Origin: Microcebus murinus
Lineage: Eukaryota; Chordata; Mammalia; Primates; Cheirogaleidae
Length of the DNA: 64,000 nt
Direction of reading: 5' to 3'
Assembly (NCBI RefSeq): GCF_040939455.1
Contig: NC_134106.1
Coordinates: 71,092,001 to 71,156,000 of the forward strand
In this document: piece after piece, positions 23,161 to 46,545 of the stretch
How positions within the stretch are numbered: the stretch's first letter is position 1
Layout: each line of letters opens with the position of its first letter
The notes under the pieces: model-generated
The model's database searches: none
What the model was told of the DNA's origin: nothing
Seen by the model: only the letters and a program-made list of their open reading frames with translations
Program-made: the position numbers and the translations under genes

Positions 23161-24039
23161 AAAAAAATATACACGCACACAAATAAATAAAAATACAGTA
23201 GCCACCTGAGCCTTTTGTAAACAAAACAAAACAAAACACATGTTTGCATAAATAACATTTTAAATTGAAAATATACTGTCCACAAAAAATGAAGAGTAGT
23301 ATTGTTTTACATACAAATCTGTTCAATGTCTGGTTTAGTTGAAGACAGCTGTATTCTCATATCCGCTTCTGCATTTGAAATATTGTTGATTGAAGTATAT
23401 GCAGGAAATCTGACCTCACAGATATTTAGTTGGAAAAGAGAAAAGCATTTTAGTAGTCTTTTAAGGTAATTGTGGATATTCTTTGATACCGTACTTAAAC
23501 TTACAAGTTGTATTTCTTTAAAGATTAGTTGAAATGTGGAATCTGAGACCATATTTATGAATTTTAGGCTCTATTACATTAAAATCATTGGTATATCTTA
23601 AACTTTGAATGGACTTTTTACTCATGTATGATTTTTTTTTTTCTTTGAGAATTCTGTTTTGACTAGATCATGTATGATTTTGTAAAATCATACATTTAGT
23701 CATTTGGAAAACTGGTTAACTGACTTAAGGCAGATCGTCCAAATGTTGACATATTTCATTTTTCAATATCAAAAATATAACTACCGACCTTAATAAAGTC
23801 TCTTAAATGGGAAGCTGTCCAGCTCACTGTGGCAGATACAAATTTTCCAAAATTCTGATTTCCACTTGAAAGCTCAAATTTAATCACTGGCAACAAATAC
23901 TATCTATTGTTTTTCTTGAAGAGATGGACTCATTCTGTTCATTTTTCAGAAAATATCTGCTAAATATGCCAGTTTGGATAACCATAGGTTGTCTCTCAGA
24001 TGTCCCATCAAGTACAAAGGTGTTTCATTAAGGGGAAAG

Positions 24040-24656
24040 GGGGGGGGGAACCAAAGAAAGATGCTCAACATCTTGTATCATTAGGGAATTGCAAATTAAA
24101 ACAACAATGTGATACCTATTAGATACCTCCTATTAGAATGATTAAAATTCAAAGCACTGACAATACCAAATGCTGGTAAGGATATAGAACAAAAAGAAGT
24201 CTCATTCATTGCTGATAGGAATGCAAAATTGTGCAGTCACTTTGGAAGACAGTTTGTCAGTATTTTTTTTTTTTTAAGAGATGGAGTCTTGCTACATTTC
24301 CCAGCCCCTAGTACAGTGGCTATTCCCAGGCACAATCATAGCACACTACAGCGTCGAACTCCTGGGCTCAAGGCATCCTCTTGCCTCAGCCTTCCCTACA
24401 GGTTTGTGCCACCCTGCCCTGCTCAGTTGGGCAGTCTTTTAGAAAACCGTATAATCTAGCAATTGTGTTTCTTGGCATTTACCCAAAAGAGTTGAAAATT
24501 TATATCTGCACAAAAATCTGAACATGAACATTTATAGCAGCTTTATTTGCAGTTGCCAACATGTGGAAGCAAACAAGATGTTCTTCAGCAGATGAATGGA
24601 TAAAAACTGTGGTGCATCCATGCAATGGAATATTATTCACTGTTAAAGAGAAATGA
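24040..24656 (+). mobile_element. Old L1 ORF2/3' relic, interrupted
   Basis: Sense L1 text in two pieces. The first, 24050-24257, has agatgctcaacatcttgtat, gggaattgcaaattaaaaca and tgctggtaagg. The second, 24430-24656, has tttacccaaaagagttgaaa, tttatagcagctttatttgc, gatgaatggataaaaactgt and tggaatattattcac. Reading frame is broken and coding is lost. Confidence 0.85.
24262..24428 (-). mobile_element. Alu monomer-like SINE within the L1 relic
   Basis: T-run at 24265-24276 followed by gagatggagtcttgctacat and ctcctgggctcaagg. One arm only, antisense, splitting the L1 relic. Confidence 0.8.
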
Positions 24657-24946
24657 GGCTGGGCGCAGTGGCTCATGCCTGTAATCCTAGCACTCTGGGA
24701 GGCCGAGGTAGGCAGATCGCTCAAGGTCAGGAGTTCAAAACCAGCCTGAGCAAGAGCAAGACCCCATCTCTACTATAAATAGAAAGAAATTAATTGGCCG
24801 GGCATGGTGGTGTGTGCCTGTAGTCCCAGCTACTCAGGAAGCTGAGGCAGGAAGATTGCTTGAGCCCAGGAGTCTGAGGTTGCTGTGAGCTAGGCTGATG
24901 CACGGCACTCTAGCCCGGGCAACAGAGTGAGACTCTGTCTCAAAAA
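24657..24946 (+). mobile_element. Lemur-type Alu inserted at the end of the L1 relic
   Basis: Starts ggctgggcgcagtggctcat. Flanked by the 12-mer aaagagaaatga at 24645-24656 and 24947-24958. Confidence 0.93.
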
Positions 24947-24958
24947 AAAAGAGAAATG

Positions 24959-25035
24959 ATAGCTGAGCATGGTTGTGCACACCTGTAGTTCGAGCTACTC
25001 TGGAGGCTGAGGAAGAAGGATGGATTGTGTGGCTT
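24959..25035 (+). mobile_element. Alu fragment
   Basis: Short piece, gctgagcatggttgtgcaca to ctctggaggctgaggaagaa, abutting the target duplication of the preceding Alu. Confidence 0.65.
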
Positions 25036-25074
25036 GGGAAGTTTGTACTAACTCTTTTAGGACTGCTCAAAATT

Positions 25075-25215
25075 AGATTGTTCCATTAAGTTCAGTGTTT
25101 ATGGTCTATTACGTGCTAAGGACTGGAAAATTTACAGAGGAGGAAACAAAAATTATTAAGTTGTAGCCTCTGTCTTCTAGGAGTTTAGAGTAAGAAAACG
25201 TAATAATAAAAGAAT
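25075..25215 (-). mobile_element. L2-like fragment
   Basis: ttcagtgtttatggtctatt, acgtgctaaggactgg and ctgtcttctaggagtttaga match the reverse complement of an L2 3' region; highly diverged. Confidence 0.55.
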
Positions 25216-25219
25216 ATAA

Positions 25220-25512
25220 GCTGAGTGTGATGGCTCATACCTGTAATCCTAGCACTCTGGGAGGCCGAGGTGGGAGGATTGCTTGAGCTCAGGAGTTTAA
25301 AACCAGCCACAGCAAGAGCGAGACCCCGTCTCTACTAAAAATAGAAAAAATTAGCCAGGGTATGGTGGTGTGCACCTGTGGTCCCAGCTACTCCAGAGGC
25401 TGAGGCAAGAGGATTGCTTGAGTTCAGGAGTTTGAGGCTGCTGTGAGCTAGACTGACACCATTGCACTCTAGCCAGGGTGACAGAGTGAGATTGTGTCTC
25501 AAAAAAGATAAA
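25220..25512 (+). mobile_element. Alu SINE
   Basis: Starts gctgagtgtgatggctcata and ends ctcaaaaaagataaa. It lacks the long lemur linker, so belongs to an older subfamily. Confidence 0.9.
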
Positions 25513-25983
25513 ATTTAAAAAAATATATAAAAGAAAACAAAAATAATAGAATAGTAATAAGAGTAACAGAATGTAGAAAGTCATACATGCTATTAAATGA
25601 GTGGTATGGGAGTGCTGAGGAAGAAATGAATTACAACTGGAGAAATCAGGGAAGTTTTGAAGTACCAGCACTTGAGCTGGGCTTTGAAGGATAAATACAA
25701 TTTTGTAAGGAGAAAGGGAAATCAAAAGTTCTTAATAGTCTTGGGGAAACCACGTGCATTCTGGGAAAGAGAAACACAGCTGTGCTAACTCAGCACCTTT
25801 CCATCTCATGATTTTAACTTGTTTTTCTTCAAGGAGTTGGTCTCCAGTTTTTCCTTTCAGGACCCATATGCAAAGACTTGTGGTATTTAGCATTCATTTA
25901 TTCATAAAATAGTTCAAAGTTTAGGAAATTTTTTTTGGAAAGAAAATTTTTAATAAATCTTTTCTAATAAAAATCATCTTTTT

Positions 25984-26311
25984 GCCGGGCGCGGTGGCTC
26001 ATGCCTGTAATCCTAGCACTCTGGGAGGCCGAGGCAGGCAGAATGCTCGAGGTCAGGAGTTCCAAACCAGCCTGAGCAAGAGCGAGACCCCATCTCTACT
26101 ATAAATAGAAAGAAATTAACTGGCCAACTTATATAAAAAAATTAGCTGGGCATGGTGGCACATGCCTGTAGTCCCAGCTACTCGGGAGGCTGAGGCAGCA
26201 GGATTGCTTGAGCCCAGGAGTGAGGTTGCTGTGAGCTAGGCTGACGCCATGGCACTCACTCTAGGCTGGGCCACAAAGCGAGATTCTGTCTCAAAAAAAA
26301 AAAAAAAAAAA
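25984..26311 (+). mobile_element. Lemur-type Alu, fairly young
   Basis: Starts gccgggcgcggtggctcatg. Lemur linker present and a 25+ base A-tail. aaaaatcatcttt is repeated at 25969-25981 and just after the tail. Confidence 0.94.
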
Positions 26312-26369
26312 AAAAATCATCTTTCTGTCTGCACTGTGGAGAAAGAGGCCTTTTTTCAGATCTGTCAAT

Positions 26370-26560
26370 TCAATATCCCATTTATTAAGTTGGCTACTAT
26401 GTGCAGGGCATATGTAAATATGCTACAGTGGATATCAAAGTGAGGACTCAGCCCCTGCCTGCCTTCACAGAACTTAAACTCTTGGAGGGATCAAATGTGT
26501 ATGCAATTAGTGGCAAAGCATATGAAAGAGTCTATAAAATGTGATGGAGATTAGAAGAGG
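26370..26560 (-). mobile_element. L2-like fragment
   Basis: ttggctactatgtgcagggc, then cccctgcctgccttcacaga, then acttaaactcttggagggat resemble an inverted L2 3' region. Confidence 0.55.
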
Positions 26561-27600
26561 AAGAAGTGAACTTCAGTTAAGAGAAATCTGGAAGGCTTAA
26601 TGGAGGGTATGTCTTAACTATGAGTAGAATTTCCATAGGGGTGATGAGTGAAGGCTTTAGGCCAAGATATAAAAGGGGGGTGGTGTAGAGTGTTTGGGAA
26701 AGGGTTGTAATTTGGTGTGACTAGAGGGCTGGGGGGTGACTCTCAGGGTAGATAAACTTTACAAAAGCAGATTGATAACAATCTTGGAATACCAGGCTAA
26801 ATTTGGGCTTTAACCTGGAGGCAGGGTGGAATATACTTAAATACATGTTTTGAGAAGATAGCAAGTGGCCACGAGAGGAATGGATGGAAAAAGAAAGGCC
26901 AATTTGGAGGTGATTGTAATTGTCCAGAGAAGAGATCATGCTGGTATTATTAACTAGGAAGCAGGAGATGGTATGGAAACAAGGGGGTAGATATGAAAGA
27001 CATATGACCATGAATGAACCAAGATTTGGTGATGACCCATTGCTTCTTTGGCTACTACTCTTACCACCTAGCAGTTTTTCCTTACAAAGTTATTGAAACT
27101 CTATTTCTTCTGGGGCGGAGGCTTCCTCAACTATAAAGGAATCAAAATATTTGTTTATTTTTTATTTGGAACCCTGCCCATAGTACAGGGTTCTGCTCGT
27201 ACCACATTGTTCAGAGTCTTATCGGATGTCTCACCTTATGAGGTGTTATCAAGGTGGTCTTCTGACAAAGTGGAATGTTGTAATGTGTGCACAGGCCAGG
27301 CCAAGCCTGCAGGAATCTTGCATGGGGAAGATGAGGGTGAACAGGCACATGCCCAATTGTGGGCACTTTGGATGTTCCCTGATGACAGTTGCTAAGCCCC
27401 GAGTCAGCTCCCTCAGGGATGCCCACATATGTCCTAGGCTGGCAGTGGTATACCAGAACCCAATAACTCCTCAACTATTAGAACCCTCAACTATTAGACC
27501 CTGGGAATCAGGGTCTCCCTGATTCCCATCCTGGAGACCTTCCTCCATTTCTTTCTGCTCCTCTTAGACCTCCTACTCTCACACTCCATTTCTTGGCAAC
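26561..27600. other. Intergenic stretch without a recognised gene
   Basis: Single-copy-looking or very old sequence between GGCX and VAMP8. A small tandem repeat, (cctcaactattaga)x2, lies at 27471-27499. No splice-consistent coding exon and no confident repeat assignment. Confidence 0.5.
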
Positions 27601-27607
27601 TCTCATG

Positions 27608-27943
27608 TTTTTTTATTTTATTTTATTTTTTGAGACAGAGTCTCACTTTGTTGCCCAGGCTAGAGTGAGTGCCGTGGCATCAGCCTGGCTCACAGCAACC
27701 TCAATCTCCTGGGCTCAGCGATCCTACTGCCTCAGCCTCCCGAGTAGCTGGGACTACAGGCATGCGTCACCATGCCTGGCTAATTTTTTGTATATATATT
27801 TTTAGCTGGTCAATTAATTTATTTCTATTTTTGGTAGAGACGGGGTCTCGCTCAGGCTGTTTCGAACTCCTGACCTTGAGCAATCCGCCCGCCTCGGCCT
27901 CCCAAAGTGCTAGGATTACAGGCGTGAGCCACCACACCCAGCC
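27608..27943 (-). mobile_element. Lemur-type Alu inserted in the tail of its neighbour
   Basis: Antisense full-length copy with the lemur linker (tatatatatttttagctggt). It abuts a second antisense Alu. No target duplication surrounds it alone; aactctcatgttt at 27598-27610 recurs only after the second Alu. Confidence 0.93.
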
Positions 27944-28288
27944 TTCTTTTTTTATTTTTGAGACAGAGTCTCACTTTGTTGCCCAGGCTAGAGTGAGTGC
28001 CATGGCGTCAGCTTAGCACACAGCAACCTCAAACTCCTGGGCTCAAGCAATCCTCAGCTTCAGTTCTGCCTCAGCCTCCCGAGTAGCTGGGACTACAGGC
28101 ATGCGCCACCATTCCCGGCTAATTTTTTCTCTATATATTAGTTGGCCAATTAATTTCTTTCTATTTTTATAGTAGAGACGGGGTCTCACTCTTGCTCAGG
28201 CTGGTTTGGAACTCCTGACCTTGAGCAATCCACCCACCTTGGCCACCCAGAGTGCTAGGATTACAGGCGTGAGCCACTGTACCCTGCC
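27944..28288 (-). mobile_element. Lemur-type Alu, older partner of an Alu pair
   Basis: Antisense full-length copy with a shortened T-run on its left. Its right end touches aactctcatgtttt at 28289-28302, the partner of the copy at 27598. This Alu therefore landed first and the left one entered its tail. Confidence 0.92.
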
Positions 28289-28336
28289 AACTCTCATGTT
28301 TTCTTACCCACCACCTTACTTAGCAGCTAGAATAAC

Positions 28337-28666
28337 TTTTTTTTTTTTTTTGAGACAGAGTCTCACTCTGTTGCCTGGGCTAGAGGGCAGTCGAGTCAGC
28401 CTAGCTCACAGCAACCTCAAACTCCTGGGCTCAAGCAATCCTCCTGCCTCAGCCTCCCAAGTAGCTGGGACTACAGGCATGTGCCGCCATGCCCGGCAAT
28501 TTTTTCTATATATATTTTTAGTTGGCCAATTAATTTCTTTCTATTTTTAGTAGAGACAGGGTCTCCCTCTTGCTCAGGCTGGTTTCAAACTTCTAACCTT
28601 GAGCCATTCGCCTGCCTCAGCCTCCCAGAGTGCTAGAATTACAGGCATGAGCCACCATGCCCAGCC
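28337..28666 (-). mobile_element. Lemur-type Alu
   Basis: Antisense full-length copy, third in a row with the same orientation. Starts at a T-run and ends ccatgcccagcc; tagaat is found on both sides. Confidence 0.92.
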
Positions 28667-28687
28667 TTAGAATTCTTAAAACTCATC

Positions 28688-28800
28688 ACAATAGCCAACA
28701 TTTATTGGGTTTTTTAAGTGTCAGGCATAGACGGTGAGGTCACCGAAGCTTAGAGTTGTCAGGCAAGTTTGTCCAAGGTCATGTAGATATTAAGGTATAG
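28688..28800 (-). mobile_element. MIR fragment
   Basis: Inverted MIR text: agccaacatttattgggttt, gtgtcaggcatag, then gtccaaggtcatgtag. Confidence 0.65.
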
Positions 28801-28900
28801 ATTAGCCTGTCTAATAGAAACGTAATTTAAGCCACATTGTGTGGCTTAAATTTAAAATTTTTTTAGTAATCATATAATTTAAAATCTTCTACTGGCCAAA

Positions 28901-29235
<335 letters not shown>

Positions 29236-29336
29236 AAAATCTTCTACTGGCCAAATGAAAAAAGCAAAACAGGTGAAATTAATTTTAGTAATATCTTTTA
29301 TTTAACTCAATATATTCAAAACATTATTTCAACATG

Positions 29337-29856
29337 TGTAACCAAGGTCAAGCTCATACCACTCGCCATAGGACAGCCAATAAGCCCACAGGCAAGGTGT
29401 TGGGGCAAGGAAAGTGACTCTTGTCCAGAGAGACAGCAAACAGAGATGGTGGCCTCTAATGTCCTAAAGAACCATTTTAATTTAAAGAACTTTAGGTTCC
29501 TTTTTATCTTAAGGGAAGGCGAAGAGAGGGTTGGGTTGCAAGAGATAACAGAGGATCACAGACATCTAGGTTTCAGCGAGGGTCTGAGGAGATCATAAAA
29601 CTTCTTTGCTTTTGGTCAGTTAACTTGGAGGACAAAGGTCACAAAGTTCCTACAAATCGTTAACATAGCATTGTTATTTGTGTGTATACTTTTCTTATTT
29701 CCTTGGTGTTAGTTTTGGAAAAGGGACAGTTATCCTCTTTCTTGTAGCCTACATGCAGAGCTAAGCAAAAGCTTTTAACCTAAAATATTGATATTACCAC
29801 AGGGGGTCAGAAACAAAATGGAGCTAGTTATGCTAAGCTTCCCTTCCACTGTAACA
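29337..29856 (-). mobile_element. Solo LTR, class I (gammaretrovirus-like) endogenous retrovirus
   Basis: A 520-bp unit with TG...CA ends (tgtaacc at 29337, gtaaca ending 29856) and a 4-bp target duplication, catg, at 29333-29336 and 29857-29860. On the minus strand the text runs from tgttacagtggaagggaagc to gagcttgaccttggttaca, which reads like a class-I LTR sense strand. There are no internal viral genes, so this is the product of LTR-LTR recombination. Family not named. Confidence 0.72.
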
Positions 29857-30040
29857 CATGCCATCGATATATAAAATTATAAATATAAACTGACATTCTC
29901 TTTTTCATACTAAGTCTTTGAAACTGGTGTGGGTTTTACACTTACAACACATCTCAATTCAGACTAGCCACATTTCAAATGCTCAACAGTCATGGGGGGT
30001 TAGCAGCTACTGTGTTGGATAGCATGAGAATAGTTCAGAG

Positions 30041-31150
30041 ATTCTAACCCATCTCCATCTGGCTATGAAGCAATCTTCCTAAGGACAGAAAAGAGGCAGT
30101 TACATTCTCTGTGAAGCAGACTTGTACACCCCTAGCTTCTCAGACTGTCCTGGCCACCAAAGTTCAGGCCTGCATAATCTCATAACCTTATAATCTAATT
30201 GGGGACAAGATTTTATTATAAGGTAGAACAAAAGTGTCTGAAAATGCTAACAGAGGTCCAAAATTTATTAGTCTTTAAAAAAGTATTTCTTGGAAAGGCT
30301 GACATTTCCTCCTTGGAACTGTTATTTCTTCTGGGATGGGACAAGAATGTTTGTTCCCTTCTGCATGTCCCTGTTATTGTTCTTTTGTCTTGATAAACAC
30401 CATCCGGGAAGAACAGATTTTCTCTGGTGTGGAGCCAGGTTAGTGGAAAAATCCTTTGCCCTGGACACCCCCTCTGGTCTATGAGGCAGTCCTCTGACCA
30501 CTGACTACATTCAACTACCCCCCTCTGTGGCCCCTGAGGGCAATGCAGGATTGCTAAACTCTGGAAGGGAGGGAGGGGGTTGGTGAGCCCTCATTTCCTG
30601 ATTATTTACTTACTTCGTTGTAGACACGCGCATTGCACGTGCTATCCTTTTTTTACTTCTTAACTACCTGTCTCAGCCTAGCGTTAGCCCCTGCAAACCG
30701 CAGCCAGGTAAGAGGTTCAGTCAGGGTCCTGCAACTAGTAACCCAGAGCTTTCTGACATCAGAGCCCAAGATCACAGTATTCCAGACTTTGGGGTTTTAG
30801 TGTTTTCTGCCCACCCAGGGACCTAGGAACGAGGGAACAATTTCCAGCAAGAAATTTTTACGTCTGTATTCTGTTTCCAAAAGCACCTAGCACCCTGCTA
30901 GGTGCTATGATTGATCTTGGTCTCTAGAAACCGGAGTCAGAGATTCAAGACGTCAAAAGGTTACGGCTGTCCTTTCTAGATCAGGAGGTCCTGCCTCAGG
31001 AAAGCTAGGAGGGCTGCCTGATCTCTCTTTTCTCGCTCTGACAAGTTAGAAGACATTTGTCGCCAGGGAGTCCTGTTGCTTTAAGCTTCAGCCCTTGTTT
31101 GGGAGGCGGCTGGGAGGGCAGTGGAGGGTGCCCGCCTACCTGGGGGAACC
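30041..31150. other. VAMP8 upstream region, no repeat assigned
   Basis: No gene recognised. Between 30180 and 30480 the sequence is AT-rich and may be an old LTR or L2, but I cannot support a name. GC content rises after 31080 toward the VAMP8 start. Confidence 0.45.
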
Positions 31151-31299
31151 TGCGTGAGGTGTGGCTGCGACGGCTCGGGATGCGAGGTGGGCGGGGGCGG
31201 GCGGAAAGTTGGAGCAAGCAGGAAGTGAGCCGCCGGCTGCCCCGAGAGGAAGCAGCCTAGGCGAGTTCGGCTGCTGACAGGCCTGAGCTGCTGGGAGTC

Positions 31300-31320
<21 letters not shown>
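31080..31320 (+). promoter_or_regulatory. VAMP8: VAMP8 promoter region
   Basis: GC-rich and TATA-less. An ETS-type site (aggaagtg) at 31220-31227 sits about 75 nt before the ATG. Transcription probably starts within 31200-31270. Inferred from composition and motif only. Confidence 0.65.
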
Positions 31321-34288
<2,968 letters not shown>

Positions 34289-34595
34289 GTAACTTAGGCA
34301 GCCCTGCCCACCCTGCCCTCTTCTTTGGGGGCAACCCCTCGTAATGGGTGCCAAGAGGGCCCTATCTCCTGTCCTTCTCCACAGGGAATGCTGCTAGGTT
34401 CTACTGCCCCTTACCCTGAGGCCCCTCTGCCATGTCGTATGCCCCAGGGAGCACCTTGGTCCCCCAGAGAGAGCGAGCTGGACTGTGGCTGCATTTCTGG
34501 GTCCTTAGAGTGGGTTGGAGAGACCAGAGGGCCCAGCATGTGGCTGGGAGACAGTTGGTGGCTAGTGGGCAATAAAGACCTTTCAGTATCATTAT
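34289..34595 (+). other. VAMP8: VAMP8 3'UTR
   Basis: AATAAA at 34571-34576 followed by a T-rich stretch (atgtgtaag, then tttctccctttcc) places the poly(A) site near 34590-34600. Confidence 0.8.
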
Positions 34596-34790
34596 GTGTA
34601 AGAGGCACTTTCTCCCTTTCCATTTTGCCTTTGGCTTTTCTATTTCTTTTCTCCTGTAGGACTCTCTGGCTGAGGTTCTCCCATCTGAGGCCCAAGTTAT
34701 CAAAGGATGAGAGTGTATGTTTAAAGATGAAATATTTTATTCATCTCTGCTCCATTCATTATCATGGGACTCAAGAACAAGAATTTGGGG

Positions 34791-35789
<999 letters not shown>

Positions 35790-36934
35790 CCTTCACAACA
35801 TTTTAGGATAGTATGCAAGATTTTTAAGGGTACCTCTTGGGTCTTGCCATGGCCCTTTATTACTCTTCTTCTGGAATTGTTAGCTGAGACATGACGCCGA
35901 CCTGGACAGAGCATTTAGGAGCTGGCTGAGAGCCTCCTGCCTCTTCTGCTATTGCCCCCTCTCTTCTACGGCCCTGTCGTAGTCTAGAGCCAAGGGTTGG
36001 GGGAACTGGACTGCTTTTCCTTTTCTTGTAGTTCTGCATATTCTGTTTGTCTTTTCTCTGCCCCTGCCCTTTGGGACTTAGCAAGGCCTCTGGGTCTCAG
36101 CTGTCCTGAGGGGGTGAGCATCTCTCCCCCGCATCCCATGGCTGGGCACAGTCAGTGTCACAGGACGGGGCCATGGTCTTCCTTCCCCTCCTGCACAATG
36201 AGCCTCTCTGTCTTCAGGCCTCCCTCCTCCCCACCAGGTTCCATCGTCATTGTCACTCTTTCCAGTGCCTAGTCTGCCCTGGTTTGTGGGGAGGTTTCTT
36301 GCCATCTCTGTCCCTATGTCTTCCAGACTCTCCAGAAATTGGGAACAACCTGTTTTGGGGAGGAAGAGGGGAAGGGACAGGGTTGGGAGACAGGATTTGA
36401 CACTAGACTGGCAAGTCAGGTTCTGGAATCATGCTCTGAAATTTGGGGAGAGAGGAGGAAAGCACAAGAGACCCTCAGGGAAGTTTTGCCCTAATTTATG
36501 TCCATCTCCTCTCTCCTCAGTCCACTCAAAGTCTAAGAGACTAAGGTGACATCTCTTCCTTGGGACCCAGGCTGTCCAGGGTGGTGGTTGGAGGTTGAGA
36601 AAACCTTTTGGTCAGGGCCTTCTGTGTTCACAGAGGCTCAGCCCCAGGGAGGGAAGTCCTCATCCCACTTGATAAAGAGGCACCTCATTTAAGATGTTGG
36701 GGGGTAGCATGGGGTGGGCAGGGAACAGGTGGTTGGTGGTTTCTCTGTAGCACTGATAGGAGAAGACGGGTACAGTCAGCTCAGGAAGGCTCTGACGTGT
36801 GGCGGACACGCCAGCCTCCCAATCACCTGACTGAGGAACAGGTTCACACCAGGGCAGAACTGCACTTGCTCTCACAGGAGGAGAGAAATACAGAGAAGCA
36901 AGAGCTAGAATCTCACCCCTGGGGTCTGCTTTCT

Positions 36935-37030
36935 TTTTGAATTGAGGTGAAATTCACATAACATACAGTTTTCCATTTTAAAGTGTACAATTCAGTGACC
37001 TGTGTATTCTGAAGGTTGTGCAACCATCAC
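36935..37030 (-). mobile_element. Old L1 3'UTR fragment
   Basis: ttgaggtgaaattcacataa, then aaagtgtacaattcagtg, then ttgtgcaaccatcac: the reverse complement of a common L1M 3'UTR end. Confidence 0.72.
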
Positions 37031-37069
37031 TTCTCTTTCGTTTCTTTTGGTGGGCCTGTTTGTGGTGAT

Positions 37070-37165
37070 GGGTGAGATGCACTTAGGAGGTGGCACCCTT
37101 GTTCATGGGTGCCAGCACCTAGCACAGTGCCTGACAATGGCATTCATACAGGTGCTTGTTGAATG
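37070..37165 (+). mobile_element. L2-like 3' end
   Basis: gccagcacctagcacagtgc, then ctgacaatggc, then gtgcttgttgaatgatgac fits an L2 3' terminus. Confidence 0.6.
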
Positions 37166-37563
37166 ATGACTTCTCCCCAGCTAAACCCGATCTACCAGTC
37201 TCCATGCAGCCCGGGAGAGGTCTGCAGGGCCCACTCTGCTGTTCCCATCTCAGAGATTAGTCCCCCAGGTGGGCCCGCGTGCCCAGACCTGGCCGCGTGT
37301 GGCTCAGGCATAGCCCCCAGTTCACGAAGCTGAGGTGTCATCCGAAGTCAGGCGTCAGCGGCCCGGGAGGAGGCGCCCCCAAGAACCCCGTCTCTGTCGC
37401 AGGTCGCTTTCGATTTGACCTGGTCTCGGTCCCCGCTTGCGGAAGGCTCGCCCCCCGCCCTCGCTGGGCGGCCCGCCCCGCCCCGCCCCTCCGCTTCCTT
37501 CCCGGCCGCTGCCTCCGCGGCCGCTGGGGCAGAGGAGCCGGAGCCGGCGAGGAGGCGGCGGCG

Positions 37564-46302
<8,739 letters not shown>

Positions 46303-46545
46303 CTCAGCTGGGCTGAATGGTGGCACTGGCCTTTTCTGGTTTCCAGAGAACCCTGGTGTTTGCTCCGTCTGAGCCACCCCAGTGAGCACTGAAAGACAGC
46401 CCTGATGTGTGCACCTCTGCATCTCCTATTATGCCACAGACTGGCCCTTGAGGGCAGCCTGCTATATCGGCCATCCCAGGCCAGCCCCACCTGGAGCTCA
46501 GTAAAAGCTGCTGTTTGATTAAAAGCCGGTGTGTGTATGTGTGTG
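46303..46545 (+). other. VAMP5: VAMP5 3'UTR
   Basis: No AATAAA; ATTAAA at 46518-46523 followed by a GT-rich run (gtgtgtatgtgtgtgcatgt) is a good variant poly(A) site near 46540. Confidence 0.75.

Larger units (their letters stand above)
22535..23780 (+). mobile_element. Old hAT-type DNA transposon relic, split by Alu insertions
   Basis: Begins with the hAT-like end agcggttctcaaactttgtg and continues to 22695. It resumes after two Alu units with aatgtctggtttagttgaag, gctgtattctcatatccgct and gaaatgtggaatctgagacc. I recognise this as a dispersed ancient repeat but cannot name the subfamily. No intact transposase is present. Confidence 0.6.
35790..37250. other. VAMP8-VAMP5 interval
   Basis: No gene recognised. 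Contains an inverted L1M 3' fragment (36935-37030) and a small L2-like piece (37070-37165). The remainder looks single-copy. Confidence 0.6.

Noticed and set aside
27608..28666. Open frames giving peptides with [12 protein letters not shown] or similar
   Set aside because: These are standard antisense Alu translations and occur at most Alus in the window.
29337..29856. An intact endogenous retrovirus
   Set aside because: Only one LTR length is present, with matching 4-bp flanks and no internal gag/pol/env text.
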